Shown here piece after piece: positions 1-8,997 of a DNA stretch of 64,000 nt; within the stretch, counting starts at the first letter, position 1; each line of letters opens with the position of its first letter. Source of the DNA: CAZQHK01 sp964593455 (GTDB taxonomy: Bacteria; Muiribacteriota; CAYSPT01). The notes beneath the pieces were generated by a model. It saw nothing but the letters and a program-made list of their open reading frames with translations. It did no database searches and had not been told where the DNA came from. A program made the translations under genes and the position numbers. The DNA is taken from positions 1-64,000 of the forward strand of contig CAZQHK010000001.1 of NCBI GenBank assembly GCA_964593455.1. Direction: 5' to 3'.

Positions 1-106
1 ATACCTGACCGCTCTATCTGTACTCAGAGCGCGTCAGCGCAAGACGGGGGTGAGTCTTTATGCAAGCCTGTCCATATCACGTAAAAAGCACGAAAAAGGC
101 GTTTTC

Positions 107-136
107 TTGACACTTTCACAAACACGGGCGTATAGT
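107..136 (+). promoter_or_regulatory. Sigma70-type promoter for the twin-kinase operon
   Basis: TTGACA at 107-112, an 18-base spacer, then TATAGT at 131-136. Transcription would start near 143, leaving about a 24-base leader before the GTG at 167, with a GGGAGG ribosome site between. Positions 1-106 hold no gene or repeat that I can recognise. Confidence 0.65.
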
Positions 137-166
137 TAAGCGGCCTGCTGCAGGGAGGAAACCCGG

Positions 167-2014
167 GTGGATACATTGGTAGGACGTACTCTCGCCGATT
201 ACAGACTGGTGGAACAGATTGGTGAAGGCGGCATGGCCACCGTTTTTAAAGCGGTAAAAGAATCACTCGGCCGCACGGTTGCCCTGAAAGTGCTCAAATC
301 GGAGATCACCACCAACCCGGGTTTTCTTAAACGTTTCCACAACGAGATTCAGACTGTTTCCGTTCTCAAGGAACATCCGAATATCTCTTATCCTTACACT
401 TCAGGCGAAGAAAATGGTCACCATTTCATGGTGATGGAATACATCGACGGACCGAATATCCGTGACATCATCCGTAAGGATGGGTATCTTTCCGTACGGC
501 GGAGCCTGGATATCGCTGTGCAGGTATGTGAGGCGCTGGGTTATGCTCATGATCGTGGAATCGTTCACCGTGATGTCAAACCGGCCAATATCATGGTGAC
601 TCGTTCGGGGGAAGTGAAGGTAACCGATTTTGGCATTGCCAGAACCAGGACTTCGGAACGATTAACCGTTACCGGGGTCATCATCGGAACCCCGGTCTAC
701 ATGTCACCGGAGCAGGCTGCCGGTAAACGGACCGACCACCGGGCCGATATCTATGCTGTAGGTGTGCTTCTCTATGAGATGCTTGCCGGCGAGGTTCCGT
801 TCAAAGGGCAGGACCTGGTATCACTCGTCTATCAGATCTCCACCGCCCAACCGGAGCCTCTTACCGAACTCGTACCTGACATCCCACCGGCTCTGGCCGG
901 AGTTGTTGCCAAAGCCATGGAGAAAGAGCGAGAAAACCGTTATCAGAGCATCAAAAAACTAAAAAAAGAACTGGCCAGGGTACAGCGTAATATCCGGCTC
1001 TCGGCTTTACCTAAACGGTCTTCGTGTGCTCACCACCGCGCGCCAAGAAAAACTCACTCTTCAACTAGTGCAGCGGCCTCCGGATCATTAGGAAAGGCTA
1101 CCGCCACGTTTGTTGCTGACGCCCCTGAAACTGGTGATAACGCTGCCACGAGGATTATCGCTCCTACCGGCTATCAGACAGCCGGACCGGTTAATATGCC
1201 GTCCGCGTCGTTCGGCACCGCCCGCCCTTCACCCGTAGCACAAAAGGATACCCACCGACGGTTCGGAGTGCTATTTTTCAGTGTCTTACTAGCCTTGTGC
1301 CTGGTGGGTGGTTCTATGTATGGTTGGCGGCAATACCGCCTAAAAAAGGTGCTCGAGTCAGCCCGGGATTCCCTGGCCCGGGCCCGGTATCAAGAGGTTG
1401 TCAAAAACCTGACGCCACTGGTCCGGAAAGGTACTATAACACCGGAATTGCAGTCACTGCTGGGGTTGTCTCATTTTAAAATAGGTCAATACGGCCAGGC
1501 CTTGGAGCACATGAAGGCGGCGGTTGTTGCTAAACCCGGTAACGCTCTTTACCATTTTAACCTGGCCATGGTATACGAGAAACTGGATGCACGTCCGGCA
1601 GCAGTCAAGCATTTTAAAAAAGCTATCGATCTCGATCCTGGTGTGGTTATGTTTTATGATGGCTTTTGCGAGTGGGTTTTGGCGGCCACTAAACGATACG
1701 AGGCAGATCCTATTAAACCCTATCTTGGTTTGAAGGCCGTACCTGCCTATGATTCTTCGGGAGACGCTTTAGGAATCAAGGTGACCATGGTCGATCCGGG
1801 GTCTGCTTCGGCCAGGGTGATAATCAGGCCGGGGGATGTGGTTACGCATATCGAAGGAATGAAGATCACCGCTTTGAGCGATGTCCGCACCAGCCTTAAG
1901 GGTCTTGTTCCCGGAGAAGCGCTCCTGATCAGAATCCTGCGGGATGATCGAGTAGTGTATTACAATTTCATGACCGGAGAACGCTCCACTGACAGCAGAA
2001 AAGGATATTTTTGA
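167..2014 (+). CDS. Membrane Ser/Thr protein kinase with TPR and PDZ domains
   Basis: Hanks-type kinase, 615 aa. The kinase domain covers about residues 12-270 and has all the expected residues: glycine loop GEGGMA, Lys41 in VALK, HRDVKPAN with Asp136, DFG, and GTPVYMSPEQA. A Ser/Thr/Ala-rich linker follows, then one membrane helix (about 372-392). The outer part has TPR-like helices (about 400-500) and a PDZ domain (about 525-605, PGSASARVIIRPGDVV). The kinase would face the cytoplasm and the TPR/PDZ part the periplasm. The GTG start at 167 has GGGAGG 8 bases upstream. The next gene, a second kinase, begins 3 bases after the stop, so the two are probably co-transcribed. The substrate is unknown. 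The kinase assignment is firm; the sensing role of the PDZ domain is inferred. Confidence 0.93.
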   Translation: MDTLVGRTLADYRLVEQIGEGGMATVFKAVKESLGRTVALKVLKSEITTNPGFLKRFHNEIQTVSVLKEHPNISYPYTSGEENGHHFMVMEYIDGPNIRDIIRKDGYLSVRRSLDIAVQVCEALGYAHDRGIVHRDVKPANIMVTRSGEVKVTDFGIARTRTSERLTVTGVIIGTPVYMSPEQAAGKRTDHRADIYAVGVLLYEMLAGEVPFKGQDLVSLVYQISTAQPEPLTELVPDIPPALAGVVAKAMEKERENRYQSIKKLKKELARVQRNIRLSALPKRSSCAHHRAPRKTHSSTSAAASGSLGKATATFVADAPETGDNAATRIIAPTGYQTAGPVNMPSASFGTARPSPVAQKDTHRRFGVLFFSVLLALCLVGGSMYGWRQYRLKKVLESARDSLARARYQEVVKNLTPLVRKGTITPELQSLLGLSHFKIGQYGQALEHMKAAVVAKPGNALYHFNLAMVYEKLDARPAAVKHFKKAIDLDPGVVMFYDGFCEWVLAATKRYEADPIKPYLGLKAVPAYDSSGDALGIKVTMVDPGSASARVIIRPGDVVTHIEGMKITALSDVRTSLKGLVPGEALLIRILRDDRVVYYNFMTGERSTDSRKGYF

Positions 2015-2017
2015 CGA

Positions 2018-4843
2018 ATGGAAAGTATTCCCCGGCAATTGCTTGGTAAATACCGGCTGGTAAAAGAGATTGGAGCCGGTGGCATGGCCAGAGTCTATCT
2101 GGCCACGCTGCTCACGTTCGATAAGCCGGTGGCCATCAAGATACTGCACCGCAGACTTTCGGAAGACGAAGATTATATCACGCGGTTCCATAATGAAGCC
2201 AGAGCTGCCATCAAACTGCCATTGCATCCCCATGTGGCCTTTGTCCACGATTCCGGCCGGGTGCAGAATTTCCATTTCATTGTCATGGAATTTGTAGAAG
2301 GAATCTCTTTAAAGCAGAGTCTCCAGGACGGGAGTATTGCCTCTGTGGAGCGTGTTCTGGAGGTCATTGAGCAAATCCTCGAGGCGTTGAAATTTATCCA
2401 CGATTACGGGATCGTACACCGGGACGTGAAACCCAGCAATGTCATGATCACCACCGGCGGATCAGTCAAACTCACCGACTTCGGAGTGGCCAGGGAGGTA
2501 CAGTCCACCAGGAAAGATATCACCCGGGCAGGCGAGATAATCGGTACGCCTGAATACATGTCTCCCGAACAGGCGTCCGGAGGCAAGGTAGATGACAGAA
2601 GTGATGTGTTCTCGGTGGGAACCATCCTTTACGAGATGTTATCCGGGCACTCGCCGTTCGCGGCGCCGACTTCATTGGCCTCGCTCTACAAAGTGATCAA
2701 GACTCCCCCGGGTCCTCTCCAGTCACTGGTTCCGGAAATTCCCGAACCGTTGGCCAGGTTTGCCCACCGGGCTTTGCAGAAAGAAACCCGGCACCGGTAT
2801 GCCAGTGCCAGGGATATGTTGGAAGAACTTACCCTGGTCCGCTCTTCGTTGCCCCGTGAAATTTCGAAGCTCAAACCGGGACCTGTATCCATCGATTCCG
2901 ATGGTGAGACGGTACTGACGAATGCCGAAAGTGTGACCGCCACTACCGCCGCCACCGTTCCTCAAATCGCCGCCGCGACCGGCAGTACGTCTAAATGGAT
3001 TTACAAATTGCTCCTCGTCATAATGGTGTACAGCGTGTTAAGCCTCGTCTACTGGGGGCATAACCGTCTCACCGGGGAAGAATCGTTCATTACATTAGCC
3101 ATTCCGGTACCTGAGACGTATGCTCCGTCCCATCCTATCCCAGGGCTGGAAGATGCCGGAGGCCCGGATGGTAGAATCCCTAAGCCGGTGCCCTTACCCG
3201 GTTCTTCCTCGGAAGTATCCGTGAAACCTTCGTTGGCAGAACCGGCCACGCGGCTGTCCGAAAGTGTTCTCCATGACCTGCTTCAAGAGGTCAAAACCTT
3301 GTCGCTTACCGGTGACTTTATGGCGGCCATAGCATTTTTGGAACGTGAAATTTCCGCTCGTGGTCCGGACCGGCGCTTGATTACCTCGCTTGGGTGGCAA
3401 TACCTGCACCTAGGGCTCTATAACGAAGCTCTGGGAGAGGCGGGGATTGTATTGGCGGAGGATGATGGAGACGCAGACGCTCATCTACTTCGAGGGGCAT
3501 CGTTACTCTCCAAGTATTCGTATGAGGAAAAGATCGGAATCGGGGGCTCGCAGTCTGAATACTATGAGGCCGAATCGGAAATTAATCATGCCCTGGTAAT
3601 CTCTCCGGTTTTGATAGACGGGTACTATTACCTGGGAGAGATATACCTTTACCGGGGCTGGTATGATCGTGCCAAAAACGAGTTTCTGGAGGTACTCTCC
3701 CGGGATAACTCTCATGTACGGGCTCATCACAAGCTCGGTATTACTTATCTCAAATTGGGGCAGCCTCATATGGCGAAAGGTCGGACCGAACGGGCTATCG
3801 CTTTGCAGCCCGGCTTTTTAGAGGCCAGAATTGATTATGTCAGGGTCTTGTTGGCCCTGGATGATGAGCGCTCGGCCGAACGTGAGGCCAGGTCTCTTTT
3901 GTCTCTTTATCCGGACGAAGCGGAAGTCCGAATGGTTATATCGGAATCTCTGTGTGATGGCGGAAGTTACAACGAAGCCCTGGAACAGCTCGATAAAGGC
4001 CAGGAACTGGGAGCTTCCGGCCTGGAGGTGGCCAAAGCCCGAAGCAAGGTGTATTTTCTCAAAGCATTCAACCAGCCATCGGGGACCATCGGCGAGAAAG
4101 TTCATTGGTACCGTAAGTCTCTGGAGGCGTATCCTGAAAACAAGCGGGCCAGGGAAAACCTGGCGGCAGTATACACTCAGCTTGGTGTGGAGAGCTCGGC
4201 TCTTGTCGAGAAAGAGAAGTGGTACCGCAAAGCGTTGGAGGTCGATCCCGATTGCCTGGAAGCCCGGTTGAACATGCGGGGTCTTCGCCAGCGTACCAAT
4301 AAGCTGAAGCTCGTTCACGAGCCGATTTCTACCGATCAGAAAACTAAGAAACCTACCGGGCCGCTTTCCGAGAAAATCCGACAGGAAATATTTAATGAAC
4401 TGCAACGGTTTGAAAAAAGAGCGTCTGAGGAAGCGTCGGATAAATATCCTACACCACTTCATCTTCATCTTAAAAAAGGTGAACAGTATAAACTCTCCAG
4501 GAATACGAACATGAGGCCCGAACTAAATCCCGATAATCCTTCGTTTGGAGTTACAAAGTTAACGCAGCTTTCTGCCGGAAATAGCATAGAAATAGTAAAA
4601 ATTGCTTACTTGAAGGAAGTCCCCTGGTATTATGTGAAAGTCTCTCATGGTGGATATGGTTGGATAGATAGCACCGTTTTGGCCGGACAGCTACCGGACC
4701 GGTCGCGGCAGCAGTTGAAAGATAGAGTTGATTTGAAACTGAAACTGATGGATCAGTACCAGCAGCATGTAGCCAGTAAGTTCAATCTGTCGGCTGAACG
4801 GCTGGAAGCTATCACCGTGGAAGGAACGAGAAGAGACTGGTAA
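2018..4843 (+). CDS. Membrane Ser/Thr protein kinase with TPR array and SH3-like C-terminus
   Basis: Second Hanks-type kinase, 941 aa, 3 bases after the first. The kinase core (about 10-275) keeps GAGGMA, VAIK, HRDVKPSN, DFG and GTPEYMSPEQA. A membrane helix lies near residues 327-347. It is followed by a Pro-rich stretch, a long TPR array (about 420-740, repeated LGLYNEAL / LYRGWYDRAKNEF type units), and a C-terminal bacterial SH3-like domain (about 815-895, with WYYVKVSHGGYGWI). SH3b domains of this type often bind peptidoglycan, so an envelope-sensing role is plausible but inferred. The kinase domains of the two genes resemble each other closely, suggesting duplication followed by exchange of the outer domains. 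It converges with the next gene, leaving a single base between the stops. Confidence 0.93.
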   Translation: MESIPRQLLGKYRLVKEIGAGGMARVYLATLLTFDKPVAIKILHRRLSEDEDYITRFHNEARAAIKLPLHPHVAFVHDSGRVQNFHFIVMEFVEGISLKQSLQDGSIASVERVLEVIEQILEALKFIHDYGIVHRDVKPSNVMITTGGSVKLTDFGVAREVQSTRKDITRAGEIIGTPEYMSPEQASGGKVDDRSDVFSVGTILYEMLSGHSPFAAPTSLASLYKVIKTPPGPLQSLVPEIPEPLARFAHRALQKETRHRYASARDMLEELTLVRSSLPREISKLKPGPVSIDSDGETVLTNAESVTATTAATVPQIAAATGSTSKWIYKLLLVIMVYSVLSLVYWGHNRLTGEESFITLAIPVPETYAPSHPIPGLEDAGGPDGRIPKPVPLPGSSSEVSVKPSLAEPATRLSESVLHDLLQEVKTLSLTGDFMAAIAFLEREISARGPDRRLITSLGWQYLHLGLYNEALGEAGIVLAEDDGDADAHLLRGASLLSKYSYEEKIGIGGSQSEYYEAESEINHALVISPVLIDGYYYLGEIYLYRGWYDRAKNEFLEVLSRDNSHVRAHHKLGITYLKLGQPHMAKGRTERAIALQPGFLEARIDYVRVLLALDDERSAEREARSLLSLYPDEAEVRMVISESLCDGGSYNEALEQLDKGQELGASGLEVAKARSKVYFLKAFNQPSGTIGEKVHWYRKSLEAYPENKRARENLAAVYTQLGVESSALVEKEKWYRKALEVDPDCLEARLNMRGLRQRTNKLKLVHEPISTDQKTKKPTGPLSEKIRQEIFNELQRFEKRASEEASDKYPTPLHLHLKKGEQYKLSRNTNMRPELNPDNPSFGVTKLTQLSAGNSIEIVKIAYLKEVPWYYVKVSHGGYGWIDSTVLAGQLPDRSRQQLKDRVDLKLKLMDQYQQHVASKFNLSAERLEAITVEGTRRDW

Positions 4844-4844
4844 C

Positions 4845-6665
4845 TTAAAACGCGATGGTCAATCTGACGGTACTCTCAACGTTTGCCGGATTGGTGAGCG
4901 GTTGTGATAGTACGTCGGTCTGGAGTCCCCGGTCGGGCAAGCTGGTACCGGAAAAGGAATTTTCCTCGCCAACCGAGAAAATTATCCTGGACCGGGAACT
5001 GAACCCGAAGAAGTCTGTTAAATATATATCTTCAAAGACGGGATCACATTCCACCCAGCCTGTTCCGGGAAGATAGAACTCCACCCAGACATGAGGTTTA
5101 AGAGTATAGAAGCTCCCCGTTTGTCCGGCCAGACTGAACGTTCCTTCTCCCAGGTCCACCAGTCCGTACAACAGGCGGGCGGGGATTCCTGCGGCCCGCA
5201 TCAACGCTACGGTCAAGGTGGCATAACCACTTGAGGATTGGGTGGAAGACGAGAGAGCGGAAAGAGCATCGGAGAAATTGCTGCTCTGATCGAACGTCAA
5301 CCTATCCAAAACGTAATCGTAAACAGCCTCTGCTTGCTCGTAAGGACCGGTTTCACTACCCACGGCATTCCTGGTAGCGGCGATGATCAAGTCGTTACTG
5401 GACTGGCACAGATCGGTAGAGCGGGTGTACAGGTAATAAATTGCTGAAGTTTGATCATAAACCGTGCCCACACCGGACGGTTTGCCGCCGAGCAATGTGT
5501 CGACGTTTTTCAGATTGAAGGAGACGGTAAAAGTGATATTCTCGTATTCCTGGATGTTTTTGTTCCATACCGCCGCCTGGTTGCCGTGCATCGAATCGGT
5601 CAGGATTTCCCCATCAATCGGTGAGAAAGAAATGTCGCTCACATCCTGGTTGGTGCGGTCGATAGGAATTCCCACCACTACTGAACCATTGAATGGTCCC
5701 TGCACTTCAAATGTGTAGGAATACTGCATCTGTTTCAGGAGGTGTTCGGTGGCAGGCAGGAGTTCCATCTTTGAAAGCTTCCAATTCCCTGAAGTTTGCG
5801 TCAGAGTCAGTTCCACGTGTGAATCCTGCAAGGTATCAGTCCCGGTAGCGACCACGGTGGCTTCCAGTCGGCGCAGAGCGGTCCAGCGGGCGGTGCTCCC
5901 TGAAACGTAAAGCTGTTCCTGGTTGAGGGTTATTTCCGCATCGTTGTAGGTTAAAAAGAAGTTCTGCAGGTAGTTTCTGAACTCGTCTGAATTGGAACCG
6001 AAAGTCTGAGAAGAGAAACTGGGAGAAACCAGGGTCATTATGGTGGTGACGGCGGCGTCTTCCCCGGCCGGTTCCGCCTCGAGAGACTGGTAAAAACTAT
6101 CAAGCACTTCGCCGATAGCCTGGCCGCTGGTGAACACGTCATCCGAAAGTCCCACTCCGGTCACTGTTTCCACAACTCCGGTGTTGTTCTTTTTGACGAT
6201 TACACCATTGTTGCCGGTAATGGCGATATCCGTAGAGAATCTGATTAAAGTCGCTCCTTTTTTAACGGTAAAGGTATTGAATCCCGAAGGCGGTTCATAG
6301 AGGATAAACGCACCGCTGCTGTTAGTCACGGTCTTGACGCTAGTTCCATCCATGGTGACCGTGGCACCGGCCAGCGGCGTGTAACCTTCACCCACCAGGG
6401 TGTCATTGACGGTGGTCAGCGGTTGAACCTGCCCGGCTTTGGCCGCCGCGGCCGGGACATAGACATATCCGGCCAGATTATATTGCTTGCCAACCTGGGT
6501 TTCAAGGTCATCATAAGCCTGGTCTTCCGATCGGTCGGTAATAAGTTTGATCCCCAGCAACCCACCGGTTACCACCCCGAAAATCTCTCCGTGACTGCAA
6601 CCTACCACGACTCCCAGACAGGCCATCAAAACAGTGGCCACAACAGTTTTCCAATATCTGGACAT
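4845..6665 (-). CDS. Lipoprotein with transglutaminase-like domain lacking the usual catalytic Cys
   Basis: A 606-aa protein with a lipoprotein signal ending VVGC at Cys23. After it come a carboxypeptidase-regulatory-like beta domain (about 45-165), a middle region resembling SnoaL/NTF2-like accessory domains (about 190-310), and a transglutaminase-like domain (about 425-545). The transglutaminase part keeps the characteristic MRAAGIPARLLYG segment, the His of HVWVEFY (about 525) and the Asp of WVECDPVF (about 541). Where the family has the nucleophilic Cys, three residues before the aromatic of (F/Y)A.L, this protein reads SSGYATL, so Ser478 takes its place. The domain may be inactive or act as a binding module. 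The ATG is preceded by GGAGGAA 7 bases upstream. It converges with the kinase pair. Confidence 0.85.
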   Translation of the reverse strand: MSRYWKTVVATVLMACLGVVVGCSHGEIFGVVTGGLLGIKLITDRSEDQAYDDLETQVGKQYNLAGYVYVPAAAAKAGQVQPLTTVNDTLVGEGYTPLAGATVTMDGTSVKTVTNSSGAFILYEPPSGFNTFTVKKGATLIRFSTDIAITGNNGVIVKKNNTGVVETVTGVGLSDDVFTSGQAIGEVLDSFYQSLEAEPAGEDAAVTTIMTLVSPSFSSQTFGSNSDEFRNYLQNFFLTYNDAEITLNQEQLYVSGSTARWTALRRLEATVVATGTDTLQDSHVELTLTQTSGNWKLSKMELLPATEHLLKQMQYSYTFEVQGPFNGSVVVGIPIDRTNQDVSDISFSPIDGEILTDSMHGNQAAVWNKNIQEYENITFTVSFNLKNVDTLLGGKPSGVGTVYDQTSAIYYLYTRSTDLCQSSNDLIIAATRNAVGSETGPYEQAEAVYDYVLDRLTFDQSSNFSDALSALSSSTQSSSGYATLTVALMRAAGIPARLLYGLVDLGEGTFSLAGQTGSFYTLKPHVWVEFYLPGTGWVECDPVFEDIYLTDFFGFSSRSRIIFSVGEENSFSGTSLPDRGLQTDVLSQPLTNPANVESTVRLTIAF

Positions 6666-6718
6666 ACGTATTCCTCCTCAGTGAATGACACTACAGGTAT
6701 TCACTATCATGTATCGGC

Positions 6719-6928
6719 TTTGGAGAGGCTGAGATTGAGGCGGAATAACCTCCATTAAGCTCGGCGCCTTTGCNNNNNNNNNNNNNNNNNNNNNNNNNNN
6801 NNNNNNNNNNNNNNNNNNNNNNNNNNNNNNNNNNNNNNNNNNNNNNNNNNNNNNNNNNNNNNNNNNNNNNNNNTTTGGAGAGGCTGAGATTGAGGCGGAA
6901 TAACCTCCATTAAGCTCGGCGCCTTTGC
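6719..6928. repeat. Identical 55-bp sequences on both sides of the assembly gap
   Basis: Positions 6719-6773 and 6874-6928 are identical over 55 bases, and the only thing between them is the run of N. The simplest reading is that the two contig ends overlap and the gap is artificial. A true tandem repeat that stopped the assembler is the alternative. Confidence 0.85.
6774..6873. other. Assembly gap of 100 N
   Basis: A run of exactly 100 undetermined bases, the usual placeholder for a gap of unknown size. Any reading frame crossing it is meaningless. No gene lies in the 696 bases between the lipoprotein start (6665) and the ftsE region. Confidence 0.98.
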
Positions 6929-7125
6929 GCAGCAAACAGCCGAGTGCCGGAAGCTCCCAAATACCGCCCTAGCCTTCAACGAGATTATGAGATTGAGATG
7001 ATAAACAAGTAGTGTAGCCCTCCGCCAAGCTCGGCGCCTTTGCTTGCAAACAGCCGAGCGAAGGAAGACTCCAGTAGCCAAACCAATATCAGGCGAAGCA
7101 TCGTTCCTATGAGTCTGTCTTGCGG
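6911..7125 (+). repeat. Two tandem copies of a dispersed palindromic repeat
   Basis: The unit begins AAGCTCGGCGCCTTTGC and continues into GCAAACAGCCGAG. It occurs at 6913-6944 and again at 7027-7058; a third start of the unit is cut by the gap at 6773. Each copy can fold, with CTCGGC pairing with GCCGAG and TTTGC with GCAAA inside. The second copy runs on to about 7125 (through TTCCTATGAG and TTGCGG). This longer form is matched, inverted and diverged, at 47769-47885. It is non-coding, and no transposase is nearby. Confidence 0.75.
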
Positions 7126-7292
7126 AATACGATACACGGGTAAATAAAGTGTCTATATCGTTGTGGTCATTCCGTTAACAAGGAATGACAAACTTGCTTG
7201 AAATCAGACTATCACCGAATAAAGACTTTTTCTATCTCTGTAGCTTACTGGAAGAGAAAGGACTCAAAGGACCGGTTGCTGAGGCCGCTGTC

Positions 7293-7321
7293 TTGTGGTC
7301 TATAATACTCTATGATATAAT
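7293..7321 (+). promoter_or_regulatory. Sigma70-type promoter upstream of ftsE
   Basis: TTGTGG at 7293-7298, a 17-base spacer, then a perfect TATAAT at 7316-7321. It lies about 60 bases before the ATG of ftsE and would drive the ftsE-ftsX-EnvC-like-CtpA-like run. Confidence 0.55.
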
Positions 7322-7379
7322 AACGTCCTTGAGATTGCGGTAATTCCGGCTTTCATGTGGAGTGAGACCAAAAGAACCT

Positions 7380-8075
7380 ATGTCTATGATCCAGATGTAT
7401 CATACCACCAAAATATACGATAATGGTGTGAAGGCTCTCGACGATGTGACGGTGGAGTTTGAAAAAGGGGAGTTTGTTTTTCTGGTCGGGCCTACCGGCA
7501 GCGGAAAAACGACGTTTCTCAGGCTTATTTTCAGAGATGAGTCTCCTACCGAGGGCCAGGTCATCATCGACGGCCGTAACATCGAACGCTTGAAACCTTA
7601 CAAGGTGCCTTATTTGCGTCGCAATATCGGAGTCGTGTTCCAGGATTTCAAGTTGCTTCCCCACAAAACATGTTTTGAAAATGTTGCGTTCGCGCTCAGG
7701 GTCATGGGTATCACCGGTCCTATTATCGAGCAGCAGGTTTCCAAGGTGCTGGAGCTGGTCGGCCTGGCGCACAAGAAAAACATGTACCCCCAGGAATTAT
7801 CCGGTGGCGAGCAGCAGCGGGTATGTATCGCCCGGGCTTTGGTCAACGACCCGGCCATCATCCTTTCCGACGAACCAACGGGTAATCTCGATCCGACCAC
7901 TTCGTGGGAGATAATGAAAGTATTATTGGAGATAAATGTTCGAGGTACGACAATCGTTCTCGCTACTCACGACAAGACTATCGTTGACAGAATGCGTAAA
8001 CGGGTAGTGGCTCTCACCGACGGCCGCATCGTCAAAGACCAGCAGAGGGGAGTCTACGACTATGGCGGTGCTTAG
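7380..8075 (+). CDS. ftsE: Cell division ATP-binding protein FtsE
   Basis: ABC ATPase of the FtsEX complex, which sits at the division septum and drives peptidoglycan hydrolase activation. About 231 aa from the ATG at 7380. Seen: the opening YDNGVKALDDV typical of FtsE, Walker A GPTGSGKTT, Q-loop VFQDFKLLPHKT, signature LSGGEQQRV, Walker B IILSDEPTGNLD, and the H-loop ATHD. The frame is open from a GTG at 7362, but FtsE proteins start at MI(Q/E)-like sequences, so ATG 7380 or 7386 is more likely. No strong ribosome site decides between them. The end overlaps the start of ftsX by 14 bases, which suggests translational coupling. Confidence 0.95.
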   Translation: MSMIQMYHTTKIYDNGVKALDDVTVEFEKGEFVFLVGPTGSGKTTFLRLIFRDESPTEGQVIIDGRNIERLKPYKVPYLRRNIGVVFQDFKLLPHKTCFENVAFALRVMGITGPIIEQQVSKVLELVGLAHKKNMYPQELSGGEQQRVCIARALVNDPAIILSDEPTGNLDPTTSWEIMKVLLEINVRGTTIVLATHDKTIVDRMRKRVVALTDGRIVKDQQRGVYDYGGA

Positions 8076-8949
8076 AAATCTCGGGTATTTCTTTCAGGAA
8101 GCCCTGCGAAGCACTCGCCACAGTTGGGTGATGAGTCTGGCGTCCGTAACCATTGTCACCATCTCCCTGCTTTTGCTGGGAATCTTCCTTCTTATGGCCA
8201 GGAACCTGGACTCCTTTGCCGGCGATCTCGAAACCCGGATGGAAATAACCGCTTACCTTACCGACGGTATGAGTGAAGATATACGTTTTCAACTCCAGCG
8301 GCAGATAGAGAGCTGGGCCGAGGTCAAAGAGGTAGGATTCATTTCCAAAGACGAGGCTCTCCTGAAGCTTCAGGATGACCTGCAGGAAGACAGCGAGATT
8401 CTTGATATCGTCAGGGATAATCCCCTGCCGGCTTCGTACGAGGTCCGGGTCAAGAGCGGAAAAGATATCGCCTCGGTCGCTGCCCGGTTGGAACGGATTG
8501 TTTGGGTTGATGATGTGAGCTACGGCCGGGAGATCGTTGACAAGATGTTGGCGCTCACCCGGATGATAAGATACTTTGGTTGGGGTATGGTAGCGCTTTT
8601 GGGCCTGGCCTCACTTATGATCATTGCCAACACCATTAAATTGACGGTATATGCCCGGCGTGATGAGATAGAAATTATGAAATTGGTGGGAGCTACCGAT
8701 TGGTTTATCCGCTGGCCGTTCCTGATAGAAGGAACGCTCCAGGGATTCTTCGGTGCGGTTATCGCTATTCTGATTCTGTTCGTTTCGTACCAGTTTCTTA
8801 TCCGCGAAGCCGAGTTTATCTTCCCTTTCCTGTCTCAACAGATCGACGCCGCGCTGGTCGGGAGACTGTCGGTAAAACTGATTCTGTTCGGCGTATTTCT
8901 CGGGGTTGTCGGCAGTTTCGTTTCGGTGCGCCGGTTTTTGAAAGGGTAG
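8062..8949 (+). CDS. ftsX: Cell division protein FtsX
   Basis: Membrane subunit of FtsEX, 295 aa. The layout is typical: a short cytoplasmic N-terminus, a first membrane helix (about 30-52, SLASVTIVTISLLLLGIFLL), an extracytoplasmic loop of about 120 residues that recruits the hydrolase activator, then three further helices with the conserved KLVGATDWFIRWPFLIEG segment. In known systems FtsX couples ATP hydrolysis by FtsE to a periplasmic coiled-coil partner. The next gene encodes just such a partner, so the three probably form one complex. Confidence 0.95.
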   Translation: MAVLRNLGYFFQEALRSTRHSWVMSLASVTIVTISLLLLGIFLLMARNLDSFAGDLETRMEITAYLTDGMSEDIRFQLQRQIESWAEVKEVGFISKDEALLKLQDDLQEDSEILDIVRDNPLPASYEVRVKSGKDIASVAARLERIVWVDDVSYGREIVDKMLALTRMIRYFGWGMVALLGLASLMIIANTIKLTVYARRDEIEIMKLVGATDWFIRWPFLIEGTLQGFFGAVIAILILFVSYQFLIREAEFIFPFLSQQIDAALVGRLSVKLILFGVFLGVVGSFVSVRRFLKG

Positions 8950-8983
8950 ACGGTTCATTGCAGACCATACCTTGACCACTTTA

Positions 8984-8989
8984 AGGAGG
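8984..8989 (+). promoter_or_regulatory. Ribosome binding site that points to a CTG start
   Basis: AGGAGG at 8984-8989 is the only strong site before the EnvC-like gene. It is 8 bases from an in-frame CTG at 8998 and 23 bases from the first conventional start (GTG at 9013). Confidence 0.6.
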
Positions 8990-8997
8990 GATATACG

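Noticed and set aside
3818..4468. 216-codon minus-strand frame inside the second kinase
   Set aside because: A shadow of the TPR region, rich in Arg/Phe/Leu, with no start signals; the kinase frame is certain.
6678..7081. Minus-strand open frames running through the gap
   Set aside because: They are read through undetermined bases and repeat sequence, with poor protein composition.
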